Made by a program: the position numbers and the translations under genes
In this document: one piece after another, positions 7,942 through 17,409 of the stretch
Numbering within the stretch: position 1 is the stretch's first letter
Layout of the letters: each line of letters begins with the position of its first letter
Notes under the pieces: generated by a model
Database searches by the model: none
What the model saw: only the letters and a program-made list of their open reading frames with translations
Told to the model about the DNA's origin: nothing
Origin: Bordetella parapertussis
Lineage (GTDB): Bacteria; Pseudomonadota; Gammaproteobacteria; Burkholderiales; SG8-41
DNA: 42,763 nucleotides
Assembly (NCBI GenBank): GCA_945864585.1
Contig: CAMBCF010000035.1
Location: 1-42,763 of the forward strand
Reading direction: 5' to 3'

Positions 7942-8307
7942 AATAGCCACCGCGCACGCCATGGTCTTTTCGTCGCTGATGGTGAGATGGTGGCCGGTAA
8001 TGGCATGCTGCTGCATCAGCGCCATTAGCGCCGCACTCAACACATAGCCGGGTTTGCCCGCCTGGTTTTGCACTACGCTGATGTTTTGCAGTGTAACCGG
8101 ATATCGAAAACCCGTGCCCATCGCTTTTGAGAACGCTTCCTTCGCGGCGAAACGATTCGCGACGAACAACACCGGCTTGCCGGTGCGGTGGTAACCCGGC
8201 CATTCCAGTTCGGTCAGCACGCGCCGCGCGAAACGCTCGCCGTATTGCGCGAGCAGGCGTTCGACACGCGGCGTTTCAACCAGATCGACACCGATGCCGA
8301 AGATCAT
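7930..8307 (-). CDS. acpS: Holo-[acyl-carrier-protein] synthase
   Basis: AcpS transfers 4'-phosphopantetheine from CoA to the serine of apo-ACP, activating fatty acid synthesis. The 125-aa protein has the two signature blocks: GIGVDLVETPRVE at the N terminus (Mg-binding Asp8) and RFAAKEAFSKAMGTG (catalytic Glu region) near residue 55. Length is typical. The start overlaps the pdxJ stop by ATGA, indicating translational coupling; pdxJ-acpS is a conserved pair. The last codons and stop fall in the 13-bp tandem repeat. Confidence 0.96.
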   Translation of the reverse strand: MIFGIGVDLVETPRVERLLAQYGERFARRVLTELEWPGYHRTGKPVLFVANRFAAKEAFSKAMGTGFRYPVTLQNISVVQNQAGKPGYVLSAALMALMQQHAITGHHLTISDEKTMACAVAILEK

Positions 8308-9062
8308 GCCTCACCCCGGTTGCCGCGTTCAATGGCTGCCAGATATTCCAGAACGGTCTTGGATAGCCCCCATTCCAACGCGTCAGCGATCAGCGCGTGC
8401 CCGATGGACACTTCCGCCACCGGCTTCACCGCCGCCACAAACGGCGCCAGATTCGCGCGATTCAGATCATGCCCCGCATTCACCAGCAAGCCTGCGCCGC
8501 GGGCGGCATCCGCCGCCGCCGCATACTGCGCAATCACGCGATCCTGATCCGCCGTGCCATGCACTTTCGCATACGGCTCGGTGTAAAGTTCGACGCAATC
8601 AGCGCCCACTTCCGCGGCCAGCGCCATGTGCTGCGGCTCGGCGTCCATGAACAGACTCACGCGTATGCGCAGCGCTTTCAATTCAGCCACGATGGGCCGC
8701 AGGCGCTGTGCGTCGCCTGCCTCACGCGACAGGTCCCAGCCGTGATCCGAGGTAAATTGCGCGGCATCGTCCGGCACCAGTGTGCATTGATGCGGCCGTA
8801 CTTTGCGTGCGTATTCGAGCAGATTGTCGAACGGATTGCCCTCGATGTTGTATTCGATCGTGCCGCGTGAGCGCACCAGTTCCGCAAGCTCAAACACATC
8901 GTGCGGTCGTATGTGGCGTTCGTCTGGGCGCGGATGCACGGTGAGCCCGTGCGCGCCGGCGTCGAGCGCTATCATCCCCGCGCGCACCACGCCGGGTATG
9001 CCGAGCGTGCGCGAATTGCGCAGCAGCGCGACCTTGTTCAGATTAACACTCAGGCGTGTCAT
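8304..9062 (-). CDS. pdxJ: Pyridoxine 5'-phosphate synthase
   Basis: PdxJ condenses 1-deoxyxylulose-5-phosphate with 3-amino-2-oxopropyl phosphate to form pyridoxine 5'-phosphate, the last ring-forming step of vitamin B6 synthesis. The protein begins MTRLSVNLNKVALLRNSR and has family blocks ALDAGAHGLTVHPRPDERHI, EYNIEGNP, TLVPDD, and VELYTEPYA. ATG 9062 gives 252 aa, near the usual length. An upstream in-frame start at 9089 would overlap recO and add nonconserved residues, so it is rejected. It lies 7 nt from recO and overlaps acpS by 4 nt. Confidence 0.95.
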   Translation of the reverse strand: MTRLSVNLNKVALLRNSRTLGIPGVVRAGMIALDAGAHGLTVHPRPDERHIRPHDVFELAELVRSRGTIEYNIEGNPFDNLLEYARKVRPHQCTLVPDDAAQFTSDHGWDLSREAGDAQRLRPIVAELKALRIRVSLFMDAEPQHMALAAEVGADCVELYTEPYAKVHGTADQDRVIAQYAAAADAARGAGLLVNAGHDLNRANLAPFVAAVKPVAEVSIGHALIADALEWGLSKTVLEYLAAIERGNRGEA

Positions 9063-9069
9063 AGGTGGA

Positions 9070-9816
9070 TTACAAATCCTGCAAATCAATCAGTAATTGC
9101 CGGCTGTGCAGCGTTTGATTACCCAGATAATGTCCGATCAGCAGTCGCATCAAGCTCTTGCTTTGCTGCTGCGTAACCGGCGAAGCGTAGTTGTCCTGAT
9201 GCATGTCGATCAAAGTTTGTCCCAGCAATTCTAACCCGCTGTCGTGACGCCAGTGCTCCGCTTGCCGCGCATCCACCGCTACCGGGCCACGGTCGATGAC
9301 GTATTGATAGCGGCGTTCAGCTTGCAGCGGTTGCCGGGTTTCGGCATCACCATCGAGTATCAATGCGTAACCGAGTTCACGCAACAGGCGCTTTTCAAAA
9401 CAGCGCAGAATCACCGCATGATCCGTGCCGCTTAACAAGGCGTGCAGCGTTTGTTCATAGGCGTCAAACAAGGCATCGTGCGGGTCATCGCGATGCAGCA
9501 GTTTGAGCAGCAATTCGTTGAGATAAAACCCGCAGATCAATGCGCGCCCGCCGAGCAGCCGGAAAGCACCGCGCCATTCCGCCGTGCGCAGGGTTTTCAG
9601 TTCGGAACGACCCGACCAGTCGAGTGACAGCGCGTGAAACGGCATCAGCACGCTGCGCAGCGGCGAATGCGGGCGTTTCGCACCTTTGGCCACCATCCCC
9701 ACGCGCCCGAATTCGCGCGTGAACACCTCAACGATCAGGCTGGTTTCCTGATACGGGTAACTGTGCAGCACATAACCCGCCTGTTCCTTGTGCCGGGTGC
9801 CGGGTGTGGAAACCAT
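9070..9816 (-). CDS. recO: DNA repair protein RecO
   Basis: RecO helps RecR load RecA onto SSB-coated single-stranded DNA in the RecFOR recombination pathway. The 248-aa protein has the N-terminal OB-fold strand pattern (AGYVLHSYPYQETSLIVEVFTRE, then GRVGMVAKGAKRP) and a mainly helical C-terminal domain with LLRELGYAL. Length fits the family. It lies between era and pdxJ on the same strand with 9-nt and 7-nt gaps, the conserved order in this group. Confidence 0.93.
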   Translation of the reverse strand: MVSTPGTRHKEQAGYVLHSYPYQETSLIVEVFTREFGRVGMVAKGAKRPHSPLRSVLMPFHALSLDWSGRSELKTLRTAEWRGAFRLLGGRALICGFYLNELLLKLLHRDDPHDALFDAYEQTLHALLSGTDHAVILRCFEKRLLRELGYALILDGDAETRQPLQAERRYQYVIDRGPVAVDARQAEHWRHDSGLELLGQTLIDMHQDNYASPVTQQQSKSLMRLLIGHYLGNQTLHSRQLLIDLQDL

Positions 9817-9825
9817 ATGCGGATG

Positions 9826-10725
9826 TCAGGGCAGTCCCAGGCGCTGCAGCATGCCGCGATCATCCGCCCACGCCTGCTTCACCTTGACAAACAATTCCAG
9901 AAACACTTTGTTGCCCACCAGTGTTTCGATATCCTTGCGCGCGGCGGTACCGATTTCTTTGAGCTTTTCGCCACCCTTGCCGATGACGATGGCTTTTTGT
10001 CCCGGCCTGTCGACCAGGATTACCGCGCTGATGCGTGTGAGAACAGTACGTCCCGGTTTTTCCTCGAACGACTCGATGTCCACCGCGGTCGAGTACGGCA
10101 GTTCCTGGCCCAGCAAACGAAACAGTTTTTCGCGGATTATTTCCGCCGCCAGATTGCGCACACTGGCGGTGGTGATTTCTTCCGGCGCGTACAAAAACGT
10201 CTGCTGCGGCAGTAACGGCGTGAGCGCGTCGAGCAGGGTGTCGAGTTGCAGGCGGTTCTGCGCGGATATCGGCACTATCGCCTGCGCGTGATACGCCGCA
10301 TCCAGCAATTGAATAGTCGCCAGTATCTGGTTTTTATTGGCCACTCTGTCTATCTTATTGAGCGCTATGACCAGCGATGGGCACGCTTGCAGATGTTCAA
10401 ACAGCGCGTTGTCCAGAGGTTCGCGCGCGGTAACATCGATCAGCCACAACACCGCCTGCGCCTGCGCTACGGCGCTGGTCACTCCGCGAGCCATCGCTTT
10501 GGTCAACCCGCTGCGATACTCGGTTTGAAATCCAGGTGTATCGAAAAACACCAGCTGCGCGTTTTCACGGGTAACAATGCCTAAAATGTTCTGGCGCGTG
10601 GTCTGCGGGCGGCGCGAGGTAATGCTGATCTTTTGCCCGATCAGTGCGTTGAGCAAAGTGGATTTGCCGGCGTTGGGACGCCCTACAATGGCGACGTAAC
10701 CACTGCGCGTCGGTGCGCTAGTCAT
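9826..10725 (-). CDS. era: GTPase Era
   Basis: Era is an essential GTPase that binds the 3' end of 16S rRNA and supports 30S subunit maturation. From ATG 10725 the protein has 299 aa. G1 is GRPNAGKS (15-22), G3 is DTPG (62-65), G4 is NKID (123-126), and the C-terminal KH domain has VIGKGGEKLKEIGTAARKDIE. The frame is open to 10830, but residues upstream of 10725 overlap rnc and are not Era-like. The ATG start overlaps the end of rnc by 8 nt, implying coupling. Confidence 0.97.
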   Translation of the reverse strand: MTSAPTRSGYVAIVGRPNAGKSTLLNALIGQKISITSRRPQTTRQNILGIVTRENAQLVFFDTPGFQTEYRSGLTKAMARGVTSAVAQAQAVLWLIDVTAREPLDNALFEHLQACPSLVIALNKIDRVANKNQILATIQLLDAAYHAQAIVPISAQNRLQLDTLLDALTPLLPQQTFLYAPEEITTASVRNLAAEIIREKLFRLLGQELPYSTAVDIESFEEKPGRTVLTRISAVILVDRPGQKAIVIGKGGEKLKEIGTAARKDIETLVGNKVFLELFVKVKQAWADDRGMLQRLGLP

Positions 10726-11413
10726 GCGGCTGACTCGGCTTGGCCAGTTCGTAGACCTGCCGCGCCGCGTCCTGCTCGGCGCGGCGCCGGCTGCTGCCCC
10801 TGCCGCTCGCACGCAGGTTGAGGCTCTCAATCACGCATTCCACCTCGAACTCCTGTTGATGCGCCTCGCCGCGGATCGCGGCAACGGCATAGTGCGGCAG
10901 CGCCAGATGCTTGCGCTGCAAGAATTCCTGCAGCAATGTCTTGGCATCCCTGCCGGTGGTTGCCGGGTCGAGGCCAGCCAGCGACGCCTTGAAAATCCCC
11001 TCCACCACCCGGCAGGCGGCGTCGAATCCGCCGTCAAGCAACACCGCGCCCAATACGGCTTCGAGCGTATCCGACAATAGGGAAGGCCGTTGCGCGCCGC
11101 CACTCTTTAACTCGCCATCGCCCAATGCCAGATAGCGGCTGAGGTCCAGGCTTTCAGCCAGCGCGGCCAGTGCGGGCTCGCTGACCAGGCTGGCGCGCAA
11201 TCGCGACAACTCGCCCTCGGGCCGTTCGGGAAACCTTTGATACAGCGCCAGCGCGATCGCGCAATTCACCACACTGTCGCCCAGAAACTCGAGACGTTCA
11301 TTATGTTGCGCGCTGTAACTGCGATGCGTCAGCGCGCGGCGCAACAATTCATTATCGTTGAACGCGTAGCCGATGCTTTGCTGCACTTGCTCAAGCGACA
11401 TTGCGAACGGCAC
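10718..11413 (-). CDS. rnc: Ribonuclease III
   Basis: RNase III cleaves double-stranded RNA, including the rRNA precursor stems. The 231-aa protein carries the signature NERLEFLGDSV, with Glu39, Glu42 and Asp46, and the second acidic pair Asp115/Glu118 (SDTLEA), all matching E. coli catalytic positions with an offset of one. A C-terminal double-stranded-RNA-binding domain runs from about 155 to 222. A start four codons downstream at 11401 is also possible. It is followed by era with an 8-nt overlap. Confidence 0.97.
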   Translation of the reverse strand: MPFAMSLEQVQQSIGYAFNDNELLRRALTHRSYSAQHNERLEFLGDSVVNCAIALALYQRFPERPEGELSRLRASLVSEPALAALAESLDLSRYLALGDGELKSGGAQRPSLLSDTLEAVLGAVLLDGGFDAACRVVEGIFKASLAGLDPATTGRDAKTLLQEFLQRKHLALPHYAVAAIRGEAHQQEFEVECVIESLNLRASGRGSSRRRAEQDAARQVYELAKPSQPHD

Positions 11414-11452
11414 GCGGTTCGTGGGCTGGCGCCGTCGCGCCGCGCTTCACAA

Positions 11453-11812
11453 CTATTTCGACCTCGGGTTGAAGTCCATACACGCGCTGATGTTGTACAC
11501 CAGCGGAATACGTGTGGTGTAGGTTGCGCTAAGGCTGATGCCACTGGCGCCTTTCTCAAGCACAATATCCTTGGCGCTAATCGCGTCGATGCGATCGGTA
11601 CCTGCACGCTTTTCAAAGGCCAATTCGATTTCCTTGCGATTGCCGCTGGCGAAGTTGGAATCCGAGGCAATGGCGCGCAAATGCTTTTGGATGGTCTGGT
11701 TTTCCGTATACGCCGGCACCAGCTTGAATGCGAGCAGCGCACCGATTGAAAGAATAACGCACCACAACAAAAATCCCGACATCGATAATCCGGCCTGCCT
11801 GTTTTTGCTCAT
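11453..11812 (-). CDS. DUF4845 small membrane protein
   Basis: A 119-aa protein with one N-terminal hydrophobic segment (about residues 9-33, GFLLWCVILSIGALLAFKLVP) preceded by MSKNRQAGLS, then a periplasmic-sized alpha/beta domain. This matches the DUF4845 family, which in Beta- and Gammaproteobacteria is found between lepB and rnc, as here. GGGAG precedes the ATG by 6 nt. No enzymatic motif is visible and the function is unknown. It may be a pilin-like, single-pass membrane protein by topology. Confidence 0.88.
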   Translation of the reverse strand: MSKNRQAGLSMSGFLLWCVILSIGALLAFKLVPAYTENQTIQKHLRAIASDSNFASGNRKEIELAFEKRAGTDRIDAISAKDIVLEKGASGISLSATYTTRIPLVYNISACMDFNPRSK

Positions 11813-11833
11813 AGCTGTCTCCCGTATGCGCGG

Positions 11834-12742
11834 TTAGTTGATCGATGTGCCGATGCGCTTTAATTCATCAAAATTCCACCAGATCAGGAACGCCTTGCCG
11901 ACGATATTCCGGTCCGGCACGAAACCCCAGTAACGGCTGTCGCTGCTGCTGTCCCGGTTGTCGCCCATCATGAAATAGTGACCTGGCGGGACTTTGCAGG
12001 TGAAGCCCGCGTCATTGTAGACACAATTTTCTCGAAACGGAAATTGCTTCACACCGCCCAGATGCAGCGGCGGCATGTCCTGCTGCACAAGAATGGTGTG
12101 ATCCCCTGCATCAAAGGTTTCTATTTGACGCTGGGTGGAGATGAAATTGAGACTGCCTTCGACATAGCTGTAATCGCCACCCGGCGTGAGCCTGGCTTCA
12201 ACGCCATTCACCGTCAATTTCTTGTCAAGATACGCCACGGTATCGCCCGGGGTGCCCACCACGCGCTTGATGTAATCCAGCGAGGTATCCTCCGGGAAGC
12301 GAAACACCATCACATCGCCGCGCCGCGGATTATTCAAATCGGCGATTTTCCGGTTGATAATGGGGATGCGCACGCCGTAGGTGAATTTATTGACGAGTAT
12401 GAAATCGCCGATCAACAGCGTCGGCAGCATCGAGCCGGAAGGAATCTTGAACGGCTCCACCAAAAAAGAACGCAGCAGGAACACGATGAGTATCACCGGA
12501 AAAAAACTCACCGGGTATTCGATCCACCACGGCTGACGCGCATGCGAATCGCGCAGTTCGTTACGCGCGCTCGCCAGGGTCTCTACGTCCCTGGGGGTGT
12601 CTGGCGGGCCGGCCTGCGCCTCCAGCGTGGACACCGCGGCCGCGGCGGCAGCCTCGCGGCGGGGCCTGAAAAAGTACTTCTCCGCCAGCGTCACCAGGCC
12701 GGTAATCACCAGCAGCACAAACATAATCAGGGCAAAATTCAT
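11834..12742 (-). CDS. lepB: Signal peptidase I
   Basis: LepB cleaves signal peptides from exported proteins at the outer face of the inner membrane. The 302-aa protein has two N-terminal membrane segments (about 2-20 and 76-92) with a charged loop between them, then box B with the catalytic Ser104 in PSGSMLPTL, the general-base Lys159 in DYIKRVVG, and box E GDNRDSSSDSRYWGFVP. Length and order of motifs fit the family. It follows lepA by 29 nt and was probably transcribed with it. Confidence 0.97.
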   Translation of the reverse strand: MNFALIMFVLLVITGLVTLAEKYFFRPRREAAAAAAVSTLEAQAGPPDTPRDVETLASARNELRDSHARQPWWIEYPVSFFPVILIVFLLRSFLVEPFKIPSGSMLPTLLIGDFILVNKFTYGVRIPIINRKIADLNNPRRGDVMVFRFPEDTSLDYIKRVVGTPGDTVAYLDKKLTVNGVEARLTPGGDYSYVEGSLNFISTQRQIETFDAGDHTILVQQDMPPLHLGGVKQFPFRENCVYNDAGFTCKVPPGHYFMMGDNRDSSSDSRYWGFVPDRNIVGKAFLIWWNFDELKRIGTSIN

Positions 12743-12771
12743 CGCGCTATCACCGTATCTCTATCGTCACG

Positions 12772-14562
12772 CTACTTATCAACCTGCAGAATCGCCAGAA
12801 ACGCTTCCTGCGGGATTTCCACGTTCCCCACCTGCTTCATGCGTTTTTTGCCGGCCTTTTGTTTTTCCAGCAATTTTCTCTTGCGTGAAATATCGCCGCC
12901 GTAGCACTTGGCAAGCACGTTCTTGCGCAGCGCCTTCACCGTCTCGCGCGCAATGATATGCGAGCCGATAGCTGCTTGCACCGCAATATCGAACATCTGC
13001 CGCGGAATCAGCCCGCGCATGCGCGTCACCAGATCACGCCCGCGATACTGCGAATTTTCCCGATGCACAATCAGCGACAACGCGTCCACTTTTTCACCGT
13101 TGATCAGAATATCGAGTTTGATCATGTCGCCGGCGCGGTACTCGAGAAAATCATAATCCAGCGAAGCGTAACCGCGTGAAACCGACTTCAGCTTGTCGAA
13201 GAAATCCATCACCACTTCGTTCAGCGGCATTTCATAGGTCAACATCACCTGCCGTCCCAGGTACTGCAAATTGCGCTGCACGCCGCGCTTTTGTGTGCAC
13301 AGCGTAATCACCACGCCGACGTATTCCTGAGGCGTCAGTATCGACGCCTTGATAATCGGTTCGCGAATTTCCGCGACTTTGGATGCCTCCGGCAGCTTCG
13401 ACGGATTTTCAATTTCGATCACTTCGCCACCAGACAGCAACACCTGATAAATCACCGTTGGCGCCGTGGTAATCAATGACATGCCGTATTCGCGCTCCAG
13501 CCGCTCCTGCACAATATCCATGTGCAGCAGCCCCAAAAATCCGCAGCGAAAGCCAAAGCCCAGCGCGGTGGAGGATTCCGGCTCGTAACGCAGCGATGAA
13601 TCATTCAGCTGCAGCTTCTCCAGCGCGTCGCGCAAGGCATCGTATTCGCTCGATTCCACCGGGTACAGCCCGGCAAACACCTGCGGTTTTATTTCCTTGA
13701 ATCCGGGCAAGGCTGCGGCTGCAGGATTGTTGGCGAGCGTAAGGGTATCGCCCACCTTGGCGGCGTTGATCTCTTTGATGCCTGCAATCACAAAACCCAC
13801 TTCGCCCGCCGACAGCCGTTCACGAGGGCGCGCCTTGGGTGTGAATATGCCAACCGATTCGCAGCCGTAAGTTGCTTTACTCGACATCAGTTGCAGTTTG
13901 TCCTTGGGCCGCAGCTCGCCATCCACCATGCGCACCAGCATCACCACGCCCACATAATTGTCGAACCACGAATCCACAATCAGCGCCTTCAGCGGCTTCG
14001 CCGGATCGCCGCTGGGTGGCGGCACACGCGCGATCATCGCCTCGAGCACGTCAATCACGCCCTCGCCGGTTTTGGCGCTGACCTTGACCGCATCCCGCGC
14101 CGGGATGCCGATGATGTCTTCGATCTCGGTAATGACGCGTTCGGGATCCACCTGCGGCAGATCCATTTTGTTCAGTACCGGCACCACTTCCACGCCCTGT
14201 TCTATCGCGGTGTAGCAGTTGGCCACCGTTTGCGCTTCAACGCCCTGCGACGCATCCACCACCAGCAGCGCGCCTTCGCAGGCCGCGAGCGAACGCGACA
14301 CTTCATACGAAAAATCGACGTGTCCCGGCGTGTCGATCAGGTTCAGACTATAGGTGTTGCCGTCGCGCGCCTTGTACTGCAGCGCCGCTGTCTGCGCCTT
14401 GATGGTAATGCCGCGCTCGCGCTCAAGATCCATGGAGTCGAGCACCTGTGCTTCCATTTCACGATCCGACAATCCGCCACACAATTGAATAATGCGGTCG
14501 GCCAAGGTGGATTTACCGTGGTCGATGTGCGCGATGATGGAAAAATTACGGATATGTTGCAC
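12772..14562 (-). CDS. lepA: Elongation factor 4 (LepA), ribosomal back-translocase GTPase
   Basis: LepA is a ribosome-binding GTPase related to EF-G that remodels or rescues ribosomes. The 596-aa protein has G1 AHIDHGKST (11-19), the switch-region RERGITIK, G3 DTPGH (77-81), and G4 NKMD (131-134). The LepA-specific C-terminal domain ends with [17 protein letters not shown] and [14 protein letters not shown]. The start is GTG at 14562 with no strong Shine-Dalgarno. The upstream terminator at 14587-14620 implies that lepA starts its own transcription unit. Confidence 0.98.
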   Translation of the reverse strand: MQHIRNFSIIAHIDHGKSTLADRIIQLCGGLSDREMEAQVLDSMDLERERGITIKAQTAALQYKARDGNTYSLNLIDTPGHVDFSYEVSRSLAACEGALLVVDASQGVEAQTVANCYTAIEQGVEVVPVLNKMDLPQVDPERVITEIEDIIGIPARDAVKVSAKTGEGVIDVLEAMIARVPPPSGDPAKPLKALIVDSWFDNYVGVVMLVRMVDGELRPKDKLQLMSSKATYGCESVGIFTPKARPRERLSAGEVGFVIAGIKEINAAKVGDTLTLANNPAAAALPGFKEIKPQVFAGLYPVESSEYDALRDALEKLQLNDSSLRYEPESSTALGFGFRCGFLGLLHMDIVQERLEREYGMSLITTAPTVIYQVLLSGGEVIEIENPSKLPEASKVAEIREPIIKASILTPQEYVGVVITLCTQKRGVQRNLQYLGRQVMLTYEMPLNEVVMDFFDKLKSVSRGYASLDYDFLEYRAGDMIKLDILINGEKVDALSLIVHRENSQYRGRDLVTRMRGLIPRQMFDIAVQAAIGSHIIARETVKALRKNVLAKCYGGDISRKRKLLEKQKAGKKRMKQVGNVEIPQEAFLAILQVDK

Positions 14563-14586
14563 GGAGAACTAAGGAAGTGAGCTAAT

Positions 14587-14620
14587 ACAAAAAGGGGCGC
14601 TCGCAACTACCGGGCGCCCC
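14587..14620 (-). terminator. Rho-independent terminator between the glutaredoxin-like gene and lepA
   Basis: On the minus strand a GGGGCGC/GCGCCCC stem of 7 bp closes a 13-nt loop and is followed immediately by TTTTTGTATT. It lies about 35 nt beyond the stop of the thioredoxin-fold gene and about 25 nt before the lepA start, so it should end the rpoE-to-mucD unit. Confidence 0.8.
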
Positions 14621-14655
14621 AGCTTGAATGATCGGACATCGTAAACGTTTGTATT

Positions 14656-14898
14656 TTATCGCGTTTTCGCCAAAAAATCCGTAACCGCTGGCTCATCCAT
14701 AAAATAATGACACAGCTCACGGCCAGCGGACTCCAGCACCGGCACCCGCTCGCCGTAGCGCGTTTCCAGCGCGGCGTCGCTATCCACGTCCACCACCTTG
14801 ATTTCAAAAACATAGCGGCCTTGCAACTGCTGCAAGGCCGCGATCATGTCGTCGCAAAGATGGCAATAGCTACGCGAGTACACCGTCAGTACGCGCAC
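14656..14898 (-). CDS. Glutaredoxin-family (DUF836) thioredoxin-fold protein
   Basis: An 80-aa single-domain thioredoxin fold: beta strand RVLTVYS, active-site-like Cys12-His-Leu-Cys15, a helix, and the cis-Pro segment RVPVLE. This is the DUF836/glutaredoxin-like group often found between mucD and lepA. It is likely a cytosolic thiol-disulphide protein; the partner is unknown. The start is GTG 14898 with AAAGGTG four nt upstream; it lies 25 nt beyond mucD on the same strand. Confidence 0.88.
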   Translation of the reverse strand: MRVLTVYSRSYCHLCDDMIAALQQLQGRYVFEIKVVDVDSDAALETRYGERVPVLESAGRELCHYFMDEPAVTDFLAKTR

Positions 14899-14923
14899 CC
14901 GTCACCTTTCACGCTTCACGCGC

Positions 14924-16321
14924 CTAATTACCCGCATCGAGTCTGAACGGCACGTTCAGCGAATTCGCGCCGCGACGCACCAGCAGCGCCACGATGCGTC
15001 CCTTGTCGAACTGCCCCATCATTTGATTGAACTGCTCGACCGACTTCACGTCCTGATTGTTCACCGCGAGAATCACATCGCCCTTGCGCATGCCCGCGCG
15101 CGCGGCGGCGCCCTGCACTTCGCCAACCATCACACCGTGCTCAACCTTGAGTTCCTTGCGTTGCGCGTCGGTCAGATCCGCAAGGCTCATGCCATAGACT
15201 GTGGGCGCCGCCGCTGGCGGTTTCAGTGCACCACGCCCGCTACGTCCCGCGCGCGCATCTTCCTGTAATTCGGCCACAACCACCTGCACATCGCGCGACG
15301 CCTTGTTGCGCCAAACCTGTGCCGTGACTTTGGAACCAGGCCGCGTGCCGCCCACAACGCGCGGCAGGTCATCGGACGCCGCTATCGGCTTGCCGTCAAA
15401 GCGCAAAATCACATCGCCTGCTTCAATCCCCGCTTTTTCCGCGGGGCCGCCTTTTTCTACGGAGTTAACCAGCGCACCCACCGGCTTGGGCAAGCCAAAT
15501 CCGTCAGCCAGCTCCTTGGTCACCGGCTGTATCACCACGCCTATGCGGCCGCGCGTAATCTTGCCCGAGGTGCGCAACTGCTGCGCAATATCGTTTGCCA
15601 CATCGATCGGTATCGCGAACGACAACCCCATGAATCCGCCAGTGCGGCTGTAGATTTGCGAATTGATGCCCACCACTTCGCCGCGCATATTGAACAAGGG
15701 CCCGCCGGAGTTTCCGGGATTGACCGCCACGTCGGTCTGAATGAACGGCACGAAATTTTCCTGCGGCAATGAGCGACCCTTGGCGCTCACAATGCCCGCC
15801 GTTACGGTGTTATCAAAACCGAACGGCGAACCGATAGCGACCACCCATTCACCCACTTTGAGCCGCGCCGGATCGCCGAACTTGACCACCGGCAATCCTG
15901 TAGCTTCAATCTTGATCAGTGCCACGTCGGTGCGCCGGTCGGAGCCGATCACCTTGGCTTTGAATTCACGCTTGTCGGTCAGGCGCACCGTGATTTCATC
16001 GGCCGCCTGCACCACGTGGGCATTGGTCATGACGTAGCCATCGGCAGTGATAATGAAACCGGATCCCAGCGACTGTGACTGAAACTCGCGCGGCCCGCCC
16101 GGTTGATTGGGCATGAAGCGGCGGAAGAATTCGAAGAACGGATCGTCCTCCGGCACGTTGGGAAATTGCTGCGCCAGCGGATTACGCGACGACGCCTGCG
16201 TGGTGCTGATGTTAACCACAGCCGGCCCCTGCTTCTCCACCAGGTCCGTGAAGTCCGGCAGTTGCGCAGCTGCCGGAAACGGCAACAACAGGCACAACAG
16301 TATAAGCACTTTTCTAAGCAT
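14924..16321 (-). CDS. mucD: Periplasmic serine protease, DegP/MucD type
   Basis: A periplasmic protease/chaperone that clears misfolded envelope proteins. The 465-aa protein has a signal peptide (MLRKVLILLCLLLPFPAAA), a trypsin-like domain with catalytic triad His102 (TNAHVV), Asp132 (RTDVALI) and Ser205 (NPGNSGGPL), and two PDZ domains at about 250-345 and 375-460. AGGAAAAATC precedes the ATG. Its place after rpoE-rseA-rseB matches the mucD position in the sigma-E operon, so it is probably induced by envelope stress. Confidence 0.95.
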   Translation of the reverse strand: MLRKVLILLCLLLPFPAAAQLPDFTDLVEKQGPAVVNISTTQASSRNPLAQQFPNVPEDDPFFEFFRRFMPNQPGGPREFQSQSLGSGFIITADGYVMTNAHVVQAADEITVRLTDKREFKAKVIGSDRRTDVALIKIEATGLPVVKFGDPARLKVGEWVVAIGSPFGFDNTVTAGIVSAKGRSLPQENFVPFIQTDVAVNPGNSGGPLFNMRGEVVGINSQIYSRTGGFMGLSFAIPIDVANDIAQQLRTSGKITRGRIGVVIQPVTKELADGFGLPKPVGALVNSVEKGGPAEKAGIEAGDVILRFDGKPIAASDDLPRVVGGTRPGSKVTAQVWRNKASRDVQVVVAELQEDARAGRSGRGALKPPAAAPTVYGMSLADLTDAQRKELKVEHGVMVGEVQGAAARAGMRKGDVILAVNNQDVKSVEQFNQMMGQFDKGRIVALLVRRGANSLNVPFRLDAGN

Positions 16322-16348
16322 GATTTTTCCTGTTTTCGATGAATCGCG

Positions 16349-17365
16349 TTACGGTGTTATCAGGGAATGATTGGCGGGTGCGGGGTTGCCGCGGGCCTCC
16401 GTCGCATGCGCAAACTGTATCACCGTTGCCGCAGGCGCCTCGCCCAGCACCGTCACCACGTGCTCGCCGAGCGTCCGCTTATAGATGTGAACAGCGCCCT
16501 GATTGGTCAGGGGCTTCGCCGAAAGTTCACGCAACTTGGGTTCGACAAAAATGGAGATTGCCGCCAGACCATCCGAATACACCAGATGCGGTATTGCCAG
16601 CAGCCGCCCGGCGATGGTGCGCTTGACTTCCATCGATTTACGAAAACCCGCAGGCAGATTGCTCACCATCCAGCCGGTGTCCGCGGCTTGTTCCATAACG
16701 TCCAGCGCCGAACGATCGATACGCCATTTTTGCGCCTGCGCACGCTTTTCATAACGTGAGGTCACCTGGTCGCGGCTGAATTTTCCACCCAGCGACAGTT
16801 GAGAAAACCCAAACGACTCAATAATTTTCGCGTGTTCATTAATTACCTGTGCACGCAGCGGCAGCCCCGAATTCAACTCCGCGCAAAACTTGCGCCCGTA
16901 GCGCATTTTATCCCTGGGTGACACCGCGATCCACATGCACTCAAAGCCACCCACGCGGTCGGCTTCGAGTTTGCGCACATCATACTGCTGTGTCAGATCG
17001 GAAAGGTTTTCCGGAAGCATCACCGGCAGGTGCCGCGTGCTGCGACGCTCAATCAGCACCACCCGCGCATCGGGAATGTAAGCGGTGACATGGTCATTGG
17101 CGCGAATAATTTCGCGCGGCGGGCCGTCCAGGGTTTCGAGCTTCTCAAACACACCGCCTGCCTGGTTCACATAGTGCACCACGCGCGAGGTTTCCACGCG
17201 ACTGCCGTGCTGATACACAAAGGTGCCCGAATAGCTGACCGTGCGCGACGAATCTGCGATTTTCCTGAGCCACTCCAGCGCATCCAGCGTGGCCGCATCC
17301 TGCGCGCACACCTGTGCCGCCGCTATCGTCGCTGCCGTTGCCGCGACGGCCAACCAGAGTTTCAT
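16349..17365 (-). CDS. rseB: Sigma-E regulatory protein RseB/MucB
   Basis: RseB is the periplasmic partner that binds RseA and protects it from proteolysis until lipoprotein or LPS stress signals arrive. Starting at ATG 17365, the 338-aa protein has a signal peptide (MKLWLAVAATAATIAAAQVCAQ) and the MucB/RseB LolA-like domain (YSGTFVYQHGSRVETSRVVH near residue 45) followed by the smaller C-terminal domain. The frame also has a TTG at 17398, which would add 11 residues encoded by a 9-bp repeat; the ATG is preferred. It lies between rseA and mucD. Confidence 0.92.
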   Translation of the reverse strand: MKLWLAVAATAATIAAAQVCAQDAATLDALEWLRKIADSSRTVSYSGTFVYQHGSRVETSRVVHYVNQAGGVFEKLETLDGPPREIIRANDHVTAYIPDARVVLIERRSTRHLPVMLPENLSDLTQQYDVRKLEADRVGGFECMWIAVSPRDKMRYGRKFCAELNSGLPLRAQVINEHAKIIESFGFSQLSLGGKFSRDQVTSRYEKRAQAQKWRIDRSALDVMEQAADTGWMVSNLPAGFRKSMEVKRTIAGRLLAIPHLVYSDGLAAISIFVEPKLRELSAKPLTNQGAVHIYKRTLGEHVVTVLGEAPAATVIQFAHATEARGNPAPANHSLITP

Positions 17366-17376
17366 GTGGGGCGTAT

Positions 17377-17400
17377 GCAAAAGGTGCAAAAGGTGCAAAT
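17377..17400. repeat. Short 9-bp direct repeat between rseA and rseB
   Basis: GCAAAAGGT occurs twice without a gap at 377-394 of kilobase 17, followed by a partial third copy GCAAA. It occupies part of the 44-bp spacer between the rseA stop and the chosen rseB ATG. It would encode a His-Leu-Leu repeat if translation started at TTG 17398. Confidence 0.7.
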
Positions 17401-17409
17401 GGCGCCGCG

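Noticed and set aside
11978-12904. A 308-aa plus-strand frame over lepB and the lepA end
   Set aside because: Composition is atypical, and lepB motifs are intact on the other strand.
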